Shown piece after piece: positions 1-11,121 of a stretch of 64,000 nucleotides of DNA (position 1 is its first letter; the number at the start of each line of letters is the position of its first letter). Source of the DNA: Romanomermis culicivorax (taxonomy: Eukaryota > Nematoda > Enoplea > Mermithida > Mermithidae). Location of the stretch: assembly GCA_963922205.1 (NCBI GenBank), contig CAWUHX010000111.1, positions 930,001-994,000 of the forward strand, in the 5' to 3' direction. Below the pieces are notes generated by a model, which was not told the origin of the DNA, made no database searches, and saw only the letters and a program-made list of their open reading frames with translations. The position numbers were made by a program, and so were the translations under genes.

Positions 1-301
1 AATTCTTTTTCATCCAATACATGTTTTATCGATTACAGTTCGTGTTGAACTGACTTTTATAAGATCGCGGCATGTGTCACTTCAGAATAAATAGACCATA
101 GCATAGCTGCAGCTTTATATGACTTGTGGTTTGACTGAAAATTACGTAGATATGAAATATTTCTCGTCTTCCGGAGTATTTTTCCAGATAAGCATTTAGA
201 AAAGAGTATAGATCGGAGAGAGTAAACCAATGTCAAATACGCGAACTTCAATCAAAATTTGAGTGATAGTTCTCAATAATTTCTTGCAAGCGTTTTTTCA
301 G

Positions 302-469
302 AGTTGCTACATGGAGTATTCTTATAAAGTGCCGTCCAATTTTGTCTCCAAACCGGATCAATTAATTCGGCCATTGTCTTTCAATCGAGAGTTATCGAAT
401 CATACGGAAGACGAAAAAGAAGTTTGTCCAAAATCTCGATCGAAGTCCATTTTCGAACAAACGTTTTAA
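302..469 (+). CDS. Transthyretin-like (TTR) protein, last exon only
   Basis: This is the terminal exon of a + strand gene whose upstream exons are not seen. A strong acceptor (TTTTTTCAG, ending at 301) precedes an open phase-0 frame of 55 residues with a TAA stop at 467-469. It starts SCYMEYSYKVPSNFV. That lines up with the third exons of the two complete TTR-like genes downstream (SCKREWIFNIPGDYV and SCKREWIFSIPKDYV): same SC start, same phase, matching aromatic, Pro and Val positions, and a later Cys before a basic tail. TTR-like family proteins are small secreted beta-sandwich proteins of nematodes, mostly of unknown ligand. The tail (EVCPKSRSKSIFEQTF) is longer than in its neighbours. Similarity outside the SC-to-V stretch is modest, so family membership is an inference from exon phase plus motif. 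Confidence 0.55.
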   Translation, partial: SCYMEYSYKVPSNFVSKPDQLIRPLSFNRELSNHTEDEKEVCPKSRSKSIFEQTF

Positions 470-1251
470 GTTGATAACTATTTATTTCTAGCGATACAAA
501 AAATACGGCATTTCGATATCGTGCTGATATCCATGATGTTTATTTTTCAAAAAACGAAGTTAAAAACTTTTCTTGAAATGCTTACAAATAATAAAACTGG
601 GAGCAATTACTTTAATATCATTGAAGGGAGCATGAACTAAACAACAACAGTTTGCATTAAAAGACAATACTAAAATTTTTCTGTAAATGATGGTACTAGT
701 TTTTTGTCATTTTTCAATTTACAAGCATTTTATAAAAATAGACTATAGTGAATTAGATAGAAATTCAGTTGATAACCTCCAACACTGTCGTAGCAGGTCT
801 CCTGTGCAGTTCAAGGTCTCGTTAATTACGGCTAGATCAGAGATTTTTCAATCGCTTTTTGGAATACTCCATTTTTGGAATGATAGATGCATTATCGTAG
901 CATACCTTATAATCAGAATTACTTAAGGCTCATTGATCACATTCAAAATTTTTTTTCGTGATTGGGATTCCTTGATGATCAACCAACTTTTTGAATTATC
1001 CACAGGCTACCGCAGTAAATCATTTGAATTTAAATGGAACATAGAACGTCATCGTTTACTGAAATAAAAACAAAAACAATTTGAAATAGCTATGGACATT
1101 CCCATTGCTATAACGTGGGAAATCGTATGAAAATTTGTTCTTAATTAATCATGTGAACTTATGCACACTTTTTTTAAATTTCAAAATGCTGATCTCTGCA
1201 AAAAATATAATTCTTAAAGTATTCAGAATTCATCAAATGCTGGCCAAATCT
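470..1251. other. Intergenic, mostly degenerate MITE-A
   Basis: No gene is seen. About 560-743 is a degraded copy of MITE family A: a left arm with CTTGAAATGCTTACAAAT, and a right arm ending TAGAC before TA. The rest is AT-rich and unassigned. Confidence 0.4.
590..595 (+). promoter_or_regulatory. Candidate poly(A) signal AATAAA
   Basis: AATAAA lies 120 nt after the stop of the TTR-like terminal exon ending at 469. It sits in a degenerate MITE-A-like stretch (about 560-743). Confidence 0.3.
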
Positions 1252-2791
1252 GGGGCCGCATTCATAAAAAGGCAAAAGTCTATAAACCGGTCTATAGACC
1301 AAAGTTGGGAAAAAACGGTATTCATAAAAAGTCTCAAGTCTAAAAGTCGGTCTAAATCAGTCGACTTTTAAACCAAAAATTTAGCCTGCTACCCTAACCG
1401 GCTAAATGTATTTAAACCAAAATTTTTCATTGAAATGCCTGCCCTTTTAAAAATTTGAGTGTTGAATATCAAAGGGTGTTGAGGCGAGAAAGAGTTTTTT
1501 GAGATATACGAGATCACTTAGCTTTTAGACCAAAAATTCAAAGATTTCGTTTTGATCGTCAAGGTATATTGAACATTACTGAATTGATTCGTGGAGATAT
1601 TGAGAGTCTGACTCAGAGAAATTGAGCTATTCCTGCGATTTTGCAAGTTTGCATTGCTATACGGTACTATTCTTGTGGTACATTTCAAATGTGGTGACAG
1701 ATAGTATTAGTCAACCAACAGCACGTCGAACTATTCATAAAGTTATTGGGGCAATTTTACGCCATTTGCTACAGTATATCAGTTTTTCAAATGGAGATCA
1801 AATTCAAAAAGTGAAATCTGATTTCACTCAAAAGCTGGTTTTCCTGGTGGGCATTCATATTTTTCCATAAAACTTTGGAATATGGGAGGAAGGAATTCGT
1901 CAGACATTACTCTGCTGTTCTGGTTGCTGAGTTTCAATGATAGAAGTTTAAAATTATTTGGTTACTCTAGGTGTAGTCGTTGCTCTATTGTTTCTCTTCT
2001 TTCTGAGTGCATTGCAACGATCATTGCTTCCTCATCAGCTGTAAATGTTAGTCTGACGCTCATTATGCTGATCAGGGACCAACGATATATGTCTATGTCC
2101 GTTAGTTTTTGTGTTTTTTACATTCGGTCGAAACCATTTTTAACTTAATTCAGTCGAACTTGGGGTTGAGGAATGGCGACGCTTATGCCCTTTGTTCGAT
2201 GATCAACATAATATTTTGGAATTTTTCTTATTTCTATGCTTCATTTATAGATATGAAAAGCATATAAATTTATCTTACTTTTTCTCTTCATTCATTTTTA
2301 TTGTCAACATTCATCAGTGAGGAGACTTCAACGACTATCTTATCGCATAGAAAAGTTTTTGGAATATATAATGATGACAAGACATTTGATCGAGCAATCA
2401 TGAAATATTGGCAAATATTTGAACATTTTGCATTTAAATTTACGGTTTAGGAAACCTTTTTTTTGGGCATTTGAGTTTTTTCTTCCAGAATGCGACATAC
2501 TAGGCATCGTTCTATAGATCTCCCTGAGACCAACTCAAAAACATCGTTCAAAAAGTTCTATTCTCTATTATTTATAGAGTTATGACTACTAATATTCGAT
2601 TCTATTAGTAAATCACAGTTTCTACTAGTTTCTTTCCAACGGGCTAAAATCTGTAGACCGGTCTACATTTAGACAGCCAAAAAATCTCTTATGAATACAG
2701 AGTTTAAGCCCGGTCTAAATGAAGGCCGGTCTATAGACTTTATCTTGGTCTATAGACTTTAGACTTTGGCCTCCTTTATGAATACGGCCCC
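1252..2791 (+). mobile_element. Decayed PIF/Harbinger DNA transposon
   Basis: The element is bounded by long inverted repeats starting GGGGCCGCATTCATAAA on the left and, reverse complemented, GGGGCCGTATTCATAAA on the right. Subterminal blocks rich in GTCTATAGACC and CGGTCTA are also inverted. The interior carries scattered PIF/Harbinger transposase pieces in several frames. Around 1470-1625 is a block with RDIRDHLAFRPKIQRF, then FRFDRQGILNITELI. Around 1640-1690 is IPAILQVCIAIRYYSCGTF, and around 1690-1790 SQPTARRTIHKVIGAI. Their order matches the N-terminal region of Harbinger transposases (RFxF...LL, then YYATGSF, then SQPTVSR.I..V). The frame changes at least once between 1690 and 1700 and there are several stops, so it is inactive. 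I could not find the DDE region or a clear 3-bp TSD. Confidence 0.7.
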
Positions 2792-2802
2792 TGTGCCTAT
2801 AA

Positions 2803-3008
2803 TCTGTTTTTATTGAAATGCTTGCAAATAATAAATGTGAAAATCAAGTAGTATTTTATATTTTTACGTGCTTTTGCTGAATTACATGTCATAAAGGAGT
2901 GAAAGTTTGTGAGCACGCTCAATTAACCTTTAAAATTTTTAGAGAAAAAAATCTTATTGTAAAAGCATTGCCATTTTTTGCCATTTTCCGATTTACAAGC
3001 ATAACCAG
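2803..3008. repeat. MITE family A copy (diverged)
   Basis: The left arm TCTGTTTTTATTGAAATGCT pairs with a right arm containing TTTACAAGCAT. The interior (GTGAAAATCAAGTAGTATTT) matches copies near 20.3, 40.0 and 55.5 kb. It abuts the right end of the Harbinger element. Confidence 0.5.
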
Positions 3009-5465
3009 TGCTTTGCAAGATTAAATGGAGCAAGATACAGTAAAAATCTTATTGAGCAGAGAAATTTTCTCACTGTAAGGAAGACACAGGTCTAAAATAC
3101 TGGTAGCATCATCAAGGAATCATTTTCAGTTCACGTGAAAGTGCAACCCGCCTTAGGATACCTAAATCAAAAAAGGATAAAAATAAGGTCAGTTTATGGT
3201 ATTATTCGCCACGAAACTTCCCTACTTTATATCACAAAACTTGTTCGAAACTATATGCTTCCCAAGCACGTTACACTATACAATAACCATGATTTTTGAG
3301 AACAATTAGATTGGGAAAACCCGAAATTTGATCTGCAGGTTCACACACTTCCATTCTGTAAGGAAGTGAGAGCAGTTGTGCATGATTCAGTAATACTGCA
3401 TGTGTTACAAGTCAGTTGTGCATGATTCAGTAATATTGCATGTGTTACAAGTCAGTTGTTTGTCATGAAAATTCCAGTGTGCTCTTTCAATCTAGAGTAT
3501 CGCTGCATTTGGACTGTAGTCACAGTCATCATCCTCCACAATCATCATCCACTTCGGACATGCTTTTTTGCGGTGCAACATAGTTTTTATGTAGCCGTGT
3601 CGTTATATATGTCGATGTTGAGACTCATCAGGATTCGAAGCCCGCTGAGAACGTTGCTCTATGTCAAGAGGCTCTGAATGAACTCGCCGGGGAAAGAAGG
3701 ACACCTGTTGTTGAAAACTTGAACTCCAGAATCAGGCTGTCGGGCTGCAGCTCTTCTGGTATTATGCTCTAAATAAACACAATAATACAATAAATTTCGA
3801 CGGAGGTTTTTTAAAGCTAAACTGGAACCTACTACACTGATGGCCACACACAGTGGTCAAAATTCAAAATTATGCAAAACACAAAGGGAAAAAGAAGAAC
3901 AAGAAATCCACAGGAGAACGACGTGAAAATCGCTCACGAAAAACTAGTAATAAATTGAGTTTGCGTCTTTTGATATGATGGTGAAAGCGACACCAAAAAA
4001 CGCTGAATCTGTGCGTGAGTACACATGAGAATGCATTACATGTATGGTACTTCAGCGTAATCATATATACTAAAATTGGCACACTTGTGCAAGCTTGTTT
4101 TTTGTACAACTTCGCAAAACCATACATCAGGATCGAGCGTATCAAAGATGCACTCAGAGTCACTCATAATAGTCCGATCTGACATATTTAGGTCAGGATC
4201 AAATTATCTTGAGGGCCTGTCGCAGTAACGACCCCATGCTTTTAGAGTTACATTTATGCTGCATTTCCAACAGAAGTTTATTTACTGCGCGCACTCCATT
4301 TGAACAGTAAAGCCGCCGCATTGGTCTTGTGGTTATTACCTCAAACTATAAAGTCCAGTGGATCAGGTTCGACTTTGATTGTAACCCGGATCTTTCTGGT
4401 TACTAAAATGTTTATGGTGGCTTTTCTTATGGGGTCGATAAATTGAGTTAGCAAGCTTGGAATGCTTCTCGCCCGAGCCCGTTAATCCCAGGTAGTATCT
4501 TGGCGATTATGTCCGGCAAATGAGGAGGTGGGCCTATTACATTTATGATGTAGGTAGCCGAACAAGTCCTGCTTTGATAGACAGTAGCTTGCTCATAAAA
4601 TGTGGTCTTCACTAGGCGACAAAAGCCCCCCAAAGAGGTCTTTCACAAACATGACCGTGTAGTCCTGTAATACCTGCCTTTCTAGCTATAGGAAAATGAG
4701 TAAAAGTGCCTGCCCAAAAATTTAAAAAAATGATAAAACGGCATTTAAACTTCACGTTATAGAACCATAGCAGCCCGCCAATTTTTCGCAACGATGCTAG
4801 TTGAAGTAACCATCAGCACTCCTTAGTCTTGTCTGTTTTGGAGGAGCTCATTAAAATTAATCAAGTTGAACTTGTCATGATGGATAAAAATTAGAAAACG
4901 CTTGGAAGGACTGGAAAGACACGAAAACAAAAAATTATATACAGTGTACAATGCAGATCATGAGTATAGATTTTTATGTTTTGAGTGTCAATTAAGCTAC
5001 TTTGTCATTCCAGTGATTAATCTATTTACCCACCATTTTTTAAATTCGAATTTTCAACCTAGGATGAACCGTATTGTTCATGCCATGATGAAATTTTCTC
5101 ATCCCGCATGTAATACATAATGATGTCATTAATATCGAGACTTGGAATTTTTGATGGAAAAAATTAACCCATCTGTGCGATGTCACCCAAATCACGTTGT
5201 ATAGTATACAGAAACTTTTGAGTAAAGAAAAAATTCTGATATCCTGAAAATCGTACCACAAGAAAGTTTTTGCATGTTTACCACCACAATTTTGATGACT
5301 AATACGATTTGATCAATGTAAGATTGATCGCACTTTTACCATGAAAAGAACCAGTATCGAGCCAGAAAAACCTAGAACGACTTCTTGAACATTCCGCCTT
5401 GGTAAATATTTAAGGGCAACCCAAAACACCAGCATTGTAAAATTTTTCGCATCGTTTATTTCACA
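3009..5465. other. Intergenic, upstream of TTR-like gene
   Basis: No gene is recognised apart from the 40-bp duplication. A minus-strand open stretch at 4448-4633 (containing INVIGPPPHLPDIIAKILPG) has fairly coding-like codons but no recognised family and no clear splice signals. Just before the TTR gene, AATATTTAAG at about 5405-5414 could serve as a TATA-like element 50-60 nt upstream of its ATG. Confidence 0.4.
3373..3452. repeat. 40-bp tandem duplication
   Basis: Two adjacent 40-bp copies (3373-3412, 3413-3452) starting CAGTTGTGCATGATTCAGTA differ by about one base. No coding context is seen. Confidence 0.8.
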
Positions 5466-6842
5466 ATGATCGGCAAGTTGACATTTTTAATTTTTGTTCT
5501 CATCGTCGAATTCGCGTCAGCCAAGCAAAGAACCGTTGTACAAGGAGAACTTTACTGCGATGGCAAACCCTACGGCGGAGCCACAGTTAAACTTTACGAC
5601 AAGGGTATAATATTGAATCTACACTTGTCAATATAATAGTCTGCTTTTTTAAATGCTTCTAAATTGAAAAACGACGAAAAATAGTAAGCCTGTCAAAATT
5701 GCGTAAACAAAGCATTTTTCACTCGAAGAATGTTAAGGGTCTGCTCACAAATTTCCTGTCCATCGAAACAGTGTTTGCTTTCCATTTTTACTATTTAGAA
5801 GCATATCAGTAAAACAGACTATAAACTTACTCTTAATGCAAACTTTTCAGATATCGTTGTCGACGATTTGATGGCCAAAAATGAATCCAAAAAAGATGGT
5901 TCTTTTTATCTGGATGGTACAGCTTCGGACCTCATAACCAACATAAGTCCCAAACTATATATTTACCACAAGTGCAACAAGGGATCATTTGTAAGGATTG
6001 CAAAATTTTGTTATATTTATGAGGTTAGAAAAGACTACACAAATCTCACTCAATGTTCATTTTAAGCCCGAATTCTAGTGAGCACAGATATTCTTTTCTT
6101 TTCCTTCATAGTGTTTACGCATCAACCTCATACTGAATCCAAGCAATAGATTCGTATTTCAAGCTGAATTTTGAATTCTTATCACAGCCCATTCACTTTG
6201 AAATCACACTCTTAGGGAGAACAAAAAAATAAGGATCAATTTGACACACCATTCTAGTAGAGTGGAGAACTTTATACTGTAGAAAAATTATTAAATTTTG
6301 TCATGGAGGAAACCAATGCTACGGAAACGGATATTAGATAAATCTAAGCTATTTGACTATGTTATGGAAGAAAACTATCAGATTGATAATTTCCTATCAA
6401 CATGAGAATTTTTCTTATTGATTAGAACAATAAGCTTACTAATTTCCCTGCATTGAACTAAATATTGATCCATCGCAGCAGCATGCCATTCGAAAATGAG
6501 CATAAATTAAACAGTCTAGCTCATTGTATGCTAGCACTTGCATTCGTCCTGTAGGACTGATTATTCTTCCAGTCAGCCAATTCTGTTGAGTTTTGGGATG
6601 GGTCTACTGCTTTAGTGGTCAGTGATCAAAGTTAAAGCATCCGGCAAGAGTTTCATCATTAAACGCTAGCAAAAACGTCAACTTTTCAGAGCTGCAAACG
6701 CGAATGGATTTTCAACATTCCGGGTGACTACGTTTTCAAGGATACGGATAAGAAGATCAAAATTTTGGACGTTGGACGATGGGAATTGATGGTGAAACCG
6801 CAATCTGAAACCTCGAAATGTTTGCCGGCCAAAAAAGCGTAG
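5466..6842 (+). CDS. Transthyretin-like (TTR) secreted protein, 3 exons, 143 aa
   Basis: The exons are 5466-5604, 5851-5990 and 6690-6842, joined at phases 1 and 0 with GT...TTTTCAG introns. The start is the first ATG of an open frame encoding a clean signal peptide (MIGKLTFLIFVLIVEFASA). The mature domain has the family pattern: V-x-G-x-L-x-C-x-G-KP and KLYDKD in exon 1; DGSFYLDGTA and a YIYHKC motif (family YHDC-like) in exon 2; WIFNIP-DYV and DVGRWEL in exon 3. Mature cysteines are in LYC, HKC, SC and KCLP, which would allow two disulphides. The 143-residue length is usual for the family. It is presumed secreted or extracellular; known C. elegans relatives have varied roles and no ligand can be assigned. 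Intron 1 is largely filled by a 181-bp MITE. A paralogue with identical exon phases follows 1.2 kb downstream. Confidence 0.92.
5639..5819. repeat. MITE family A, TA-flanked, in TTR intron 1
   Basis: An inverted-repeat element of 181 bp starts GTCTGCTTTTTTAAATGCTT and ends with the imperfect reverse complement (AAGCATATCAGTAAAACAGAC). TA lies at both outer edges (5637-5638, 5820-5821), consistent with a Tc1/mariner-type target duplication. It occupies most of the 246-bp intron. Confidence 0.75.
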
Positions 6843-6922
6843 GCTTTGTGAATTCAGATATTCGCGAAATATGGAAAATGCCGCATGAAAAATGCCTTTG
6901 ATATTGTTGGTATGCTTTTTGA

Positions 6923-6928
6923 AATAAA
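6923..6928 (+). promoter_or_regulatory. Poly(A) signal AATAAA for the first complete TTR-like gene
   Basis: AATAAA lies about 80 nt after the TAG stop at 6840-6842. A second AATAAA at 7186-7191 is a more distal alternative. Confidence 0.5.
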
Positions 6929-8072
6929 TGGATGCCTGTTGTTTTTTACATGGTTCAACCATCCTCCCGAGCGATGCTAGCTGCTGCATGGAACGAAAAA
7001 AGTTTTGCCTTCCCAGTAGGCTAGCCCGATCTCATCAAAGACACTAAAATTGCAGTGGAGTTACCTCGAGCAGCACCATTAGCTTAGGCTTAACTCCATG
7101 ATATTTCATATCATTGTTGTTAAGCCACAAGTACTGCTAGATATACTTGAAATGAAATGAAACATTCAAAACCAAGTGTTGCCGCAATAAACAGCTGAAA
7201 ATTATAATAGAATACGTCTGGTGTTCCATAAGGACCCAAACGAACGAGAATTGCACAAGAAAAAGATGAGTTAGTTTTCAAGGAATTATACAGCTGGAAT
7301 CCCCAATCACATCATCTAGAAGGACTCAATAGAAACAATCATTTTTTTGATTAAGTAAACAGAATTTTTATGTACATGAAAATTTTTGCGGATTTCCTGG
7401 CTAATGTAAAAAACAAAACTAAACAAGCCTTCTAATAAAATCCGCAACATAAACCACAAAAAATGGGACCCGCGGGTTTAATTGAAACAAATATGGTTTC
7501 ATAAAAATACTAGTCGATTTAATAGTCAACTAACTACTTATAAAACGGCACTTTGAAGTCGTCTTTGGAATAATGTTTCTAATAGCCGTCTAATAGAACA
7601 AGCTTAAGTCAATAATTAATTTCTAAAAGTAAATCAACCATAACCTTCAATACTTCAATAGAAAATCGACTTGTGTGTACTTGTTTAACCTGACCCAGAG
7701 CTCCGAGCGGAAAAATTACAGTAGGAAAATCCTGCGAATTAGTACTTCAAATCTGTATCACTCGGCGAAAACTTCCATTCTGCAAAGATTTTGTTTACGA
7801 CATGCGCATTCGAAGTTGAAATGTCTAATTCGTCCGGTTTTCGGAATCATCGTACTGTTTGTAGGAAAAATTATATACAACGTCAATCACTGAACTTATG
7901 ATTGAACTAATCAACCGCCAAACACCAGTTATCATTAGATGAGACTAGATTAGATGGAATTTGCAAAAAAACCCGTTCAACACATTGAATCATCAATTGG
8001 TAAAAAATTTAGCAAACACTTTTTAAACGATGTTGCTCGCCGGCGATCTTCACATACAGTACACCATACGAA
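6929..8072. other. Spacer between the two complete TTR-like genes
   Basis: No gene is seen. Around 7025-7130 is a degraded relative of the GGGGCC MITE family (CTCATCAAAGACAC, then TTAGGCTTAACTCC). The rest is AT-rich and unassigned. Confidence 0.4.
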
Positions 8073-10749
8073 ATGATATCCACGTTGACGACGCTTTTCT
8101 TGGCATTGATTTATATGTCGAACGAGAGTTTAGCAAAGCAGAGGGTGATCGCCATTGGTCAAGTCATTTGCAATGGTAAACCGTACGATGGAGCTATCGT
8201 GAAGTTATACGACAAAGGTGAGTGACATCTCATGGCTCACAGGATCACTCGTTTTCATGCATATACTACCGTGCATATGGAAGATTCGCTCATTAACCAG
8301 TTACATAGGGGTGAATGCTTCTCGCTTTTCCATTTGAAAAAACACAGCACAAAGATTTTGCGGATTTCGTAATCTACTATAGCTTGATTTGCATCCAAGA
8401 ATAAAAATTTTCCCCATCTATATCATTTTTATGTCAATTAAACGAGAATTTATTCACGAACAAACCGTTGTGAAATCATGAAGCAGAAGAGACAACTGAA
8501 AAGCCATTGTCCCCACAAAGATAATTATGTTGCTTTTACAGGAATAGATGTATAGTAGAATATACTTTGGGTGAGTGGCCAACGTCGATCAGGGCTCAAC
8601 AAAAATGCCTAATCACGAGTCCAGTAGACTGTCAGAAACATTAGTCCTGTCGGTACATTATATCTACGCCACCACAGATCATATTTACCTTTGAAGCAGC
8701 ATGAGGTGCCTTTGCATGGTTAACAGTGAGAAAAATTGACCGTTGCTGTAGATCCCGCTTTCCAATGTTGTGGTAATGTGTGATCGTGCCATCTGAGGAT
8801 TGGTTGACATAAATAGCCGACATCGTAACCTGTAGACTGTTAGAAACACATGTTCTAGAATTGTAGTGTCTCTTCCTGACATATCGTACCCATTTGCTAC
8901 GCTGGGCGTCAGCGATTCAAATTTCCAGGAACCGATTTCATCAAAGAGACTTAAGCTCCAGCTGAGCTCTTAATTTTATATGTTATACAATTGTCGGCTG
9001 CAGCTCAGCTGTAGCTCAACTCAATCACACAAAACATATCGGGAAAGTTAAGCTGCAGCTGAGCTACAGCTTAACGGCAATGTTATAACATATAGAGTTA
9101 AGCTATAGTTTGAGCAGTAGCTCAGCTCAGCTGGAGCTTAACTCTCTTTGATGAAACCGGCCCCAGGTAAACTGTGAATGATTCTTTCACCAAAAAGCTT
9201 TTCTTCCTTAGATGTGTTGATCGATTCGTTGATGGCTAGGAATCAAACGTTAAAGGATGGCTCATTCTACTTGGACGGTACAGCCACCGACATCCTGTCC
9301 AAAATCGACCCAACATTGTATATTTATCACAAATGTAACAAAGGTTCACTGGTAAGTTTTCCTATGTGAACAAAATAGCTCTCCCAAAGCTTGTATTACT
9401 GTGTCCGGTGTCCACTCATAACATTGATATGTAAAATCATGGGATTATCAACTGCAAGGAATAGCTACGCTTAAACGTTCTTGATCTGAGCCTCAACTTA
9501 AACCCAAGCCTAAGGCCGAGGCATACCCAAGCTTAAGATAAGGTGTGTAAGTAATAGTTTTTCAGGATCAAGCTTGGCATCGGCCAAATTTAACTTATTG
9601 GAGACGGTCTTCGGATGTGAATCCCAAATTTTTACTTTTTATAGTGCATTCACTAGTTTGTAGGCATGCTAGTGATGTTGCACTAATTTTGTTTGCCCAT
9701 AGGCTACATTCACACAAAAATTATGCATAAATAGGTTTTACAGTGTCAAGTTTGCTTTAACTCATTCTTATCAACGAGAAAAGTTTAAAAGGCCTGCTAA
9801 GACAGATAATTGGAGGCACAAAAATTAATATCTATCACATAGTTCTGAAGTTCAAGAAGTTCAAGAGATCACAGATCAAAAATGAAGCGCGATCAGGTTG
9901 CTTTCGTGTGAGAAACTTTTCTCATGTCAGCGAGCTTTATCGAATGTAGTTTTTCACTTGTGCTTATCGGTTATATAGTCTGTTCTTTATAAAATGATTT
10001 TAAATTAAAAAATAACAGGAAATAAGTATGGCCATCAAAGTCGTTTACACAATGCTTTTATTGTAGGATTTTTTAATCAAAATATGGTGATCGTTAGGTT
10101 CACAAATTTACAGTCCCGCAGGTAGTGGCAAAAATATCAAATAGTGCTTGCTTTCTACTCTTGTCATTTACAAGTATTTCAAGACAAACAGAATATGGTT
10201 CCTGATATCGAGTATAGCTGAAATTTTGATTGCTCAGAACATTTATGCAAATTTCTATATAAAAAAGGCCTAGGTTGCTGTGGCCTATCAAATGCACTAC
10301 AACACATACGATTTCTTGATTTGCGCTTGGATACCCTCCCTTGTTAAACTCACGAGGGCTTAGGTTTACGTTCATCAACCAGGACCTGACAAAAATGGCT
10401 AACCTCAGAACTTGTGGACAGAGAGCCTCAGTGCATATGCCAGCACACAACGTCCAAGCGTAGGATCATGATAATGTTAAGTTTTGCATAGCAGGCCCTA
10501 ACTTAGCGATGTCACAAGATAGGTGGACACCAGACGGAGCAGCAACACCCCTCAGTCTTATCTACGCCAAGAATGTTTTTTCTCCAGAGTTGCAAAAGAG
10601 AGTGGATTTTCTCCATACCGAAAGATTACGTCTACGACGAAAAGGATAAAAAAATTCAGCCCGTAGATGTCGGTCGGTGGGAATTAGCCGTAACGCCGAA
10701 ATCAGAAACATTCAAGTGCTTGCCGGCGAAGAAGATGGTAGCAGCTTAA
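8073..10749 (+). CDS. Transthyretin-like (TTR) secreted protein, 3 exons, 148 aa
   Basis: The exons are 8073-8217, 9212-9351 and 10588-10749, with the same phases as the upstream paralogue and an exon 2 of exactly the same length (140 nt). The signal peptide (MISTLTTLFLALIYMSNESLA) is followed by a mature KQRVIAIGQVICNGKPYDGA. Exon 2 has DGSFYLDGTATDIL and YIYHKCNKGSL; exon 3 has SCKREWIFSIP-DYV, DVGRWELAV and KCLPAKKMVAA. The four mature cysteines match those of the neighbour, so the pair arose by tandem duplication. Introns are much longer here (994 and 1236 bp) and have collected repeats: a GGGGCC MITE in intron 1, and a repeat-B copy with a nested MITE-A in intron 2. Presumed secreted; ligand and role unknown. 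Confidence 0.92.
8928..9164. repeat. GGGGCC-type palindromic MITE, in TTR intron 1
   Basis: A long imperfect palindrome of 237 bp has ends GGAACCGATTTCATCAAAGA and its complement TCTTTGATGAAACCGGCCCC. The interior is built of inverted AGCTGCAGCTGAGCT-like blocks. The right end lies just before the exon 2 acceptor. Confidence 0.75.
9594..10360. repeat. Interspersed repeat family B, copy 1 (TTR intron 2)
   Basis: It shares a block order with copies near 22.9-23.5 and 28.5-29.2 kb: a start resembling GGTCTTC-GATGTGAATCCC, TATAGTGCATTC, a GCCATA/GCTACATTCACAC block, GAAGTTCAAGAGATCACAGA, ATTTATGCAAATTTC, and CTATCAAATGCACT near the right end. A MITE-A copy is nested at 9978-10192. Family unknown; boundaries approximate. 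Confidence 0.55.
9978..10192. repeat. MITE family A copy nested in repeat B
   Basis: The left end GTCTGTTCTTTATAAAATG follows TA. The right arm ACAAGTATTTCAAGACAAAC is the degraded complement. The insertion interrupts the repeat-B block order, so it is younger than that copy. Confidence 0.5.
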
Positions 10750-10840
10750 AATGATAATGTGAATCGTTTTTGAAGGCATCACAAATCGAAACGTTTTTGA
10801 TTACTTAAAAAAACCGAGTTTATAATCTTGAAATTTCATA

Positions 10841-10846
10841 AATAAA
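10841..10846 (+). promoter_or_regulatory. Poly(A) signal AATAAA for the second complete TTR-like gene
   Basis: AATAAA in an A/T-rich context lies about 92 nt after the TAA stop at 10747-10749. Confidence 0.55.
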
Positions 10847-10994
10847 TTTAAAGTATACTATGTAGCCTTACTGTAGAATTGCAATGTAGTCGATTCTGGC
10901 ATAATGTTATAGTGTATTCGATATCTCATCGATTCTTTTCTTTCTGGGCTTTTTACCTTGAAACTATCATTAAAAAACAATAGAAACTGGCCCT

Positions 10995-11121
10995 GGGGCC
11001 GGTTTCATCAAAGAGACTTAAGCTCCAGCTGAGTTGCAGCATAAGCTGCAGCTTAATTCTGTATGTTATACCATTGCCGTTAAGCTGCAGCTCGGCTTAA
11101 GTCTTATTGATAAAACCGGCC
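10995..11121. repeat. GGGGCC-type palindromic MITE, short copy
   Basis: The 127-bp palindrome starts GGGGCCGGTTTCATCAAAGA and ends TTGATAAAACCGGCC. Interior AAGCTGCAGCTTAA blocks match the copies at 8.9 and 57.9 kb. Confidence 0.75.

Noticed and set aside
4321-4390. tRNA-like A box (GGTCTTGTGGTTA) and B box (GGTTCGACTTT)
   Set aside because: The T arm has an 8-nt loop, the B box deviates from GGTTCGANTCC and no acceptor stem can be paired. At best it is a decayed tRNA-derived piece.
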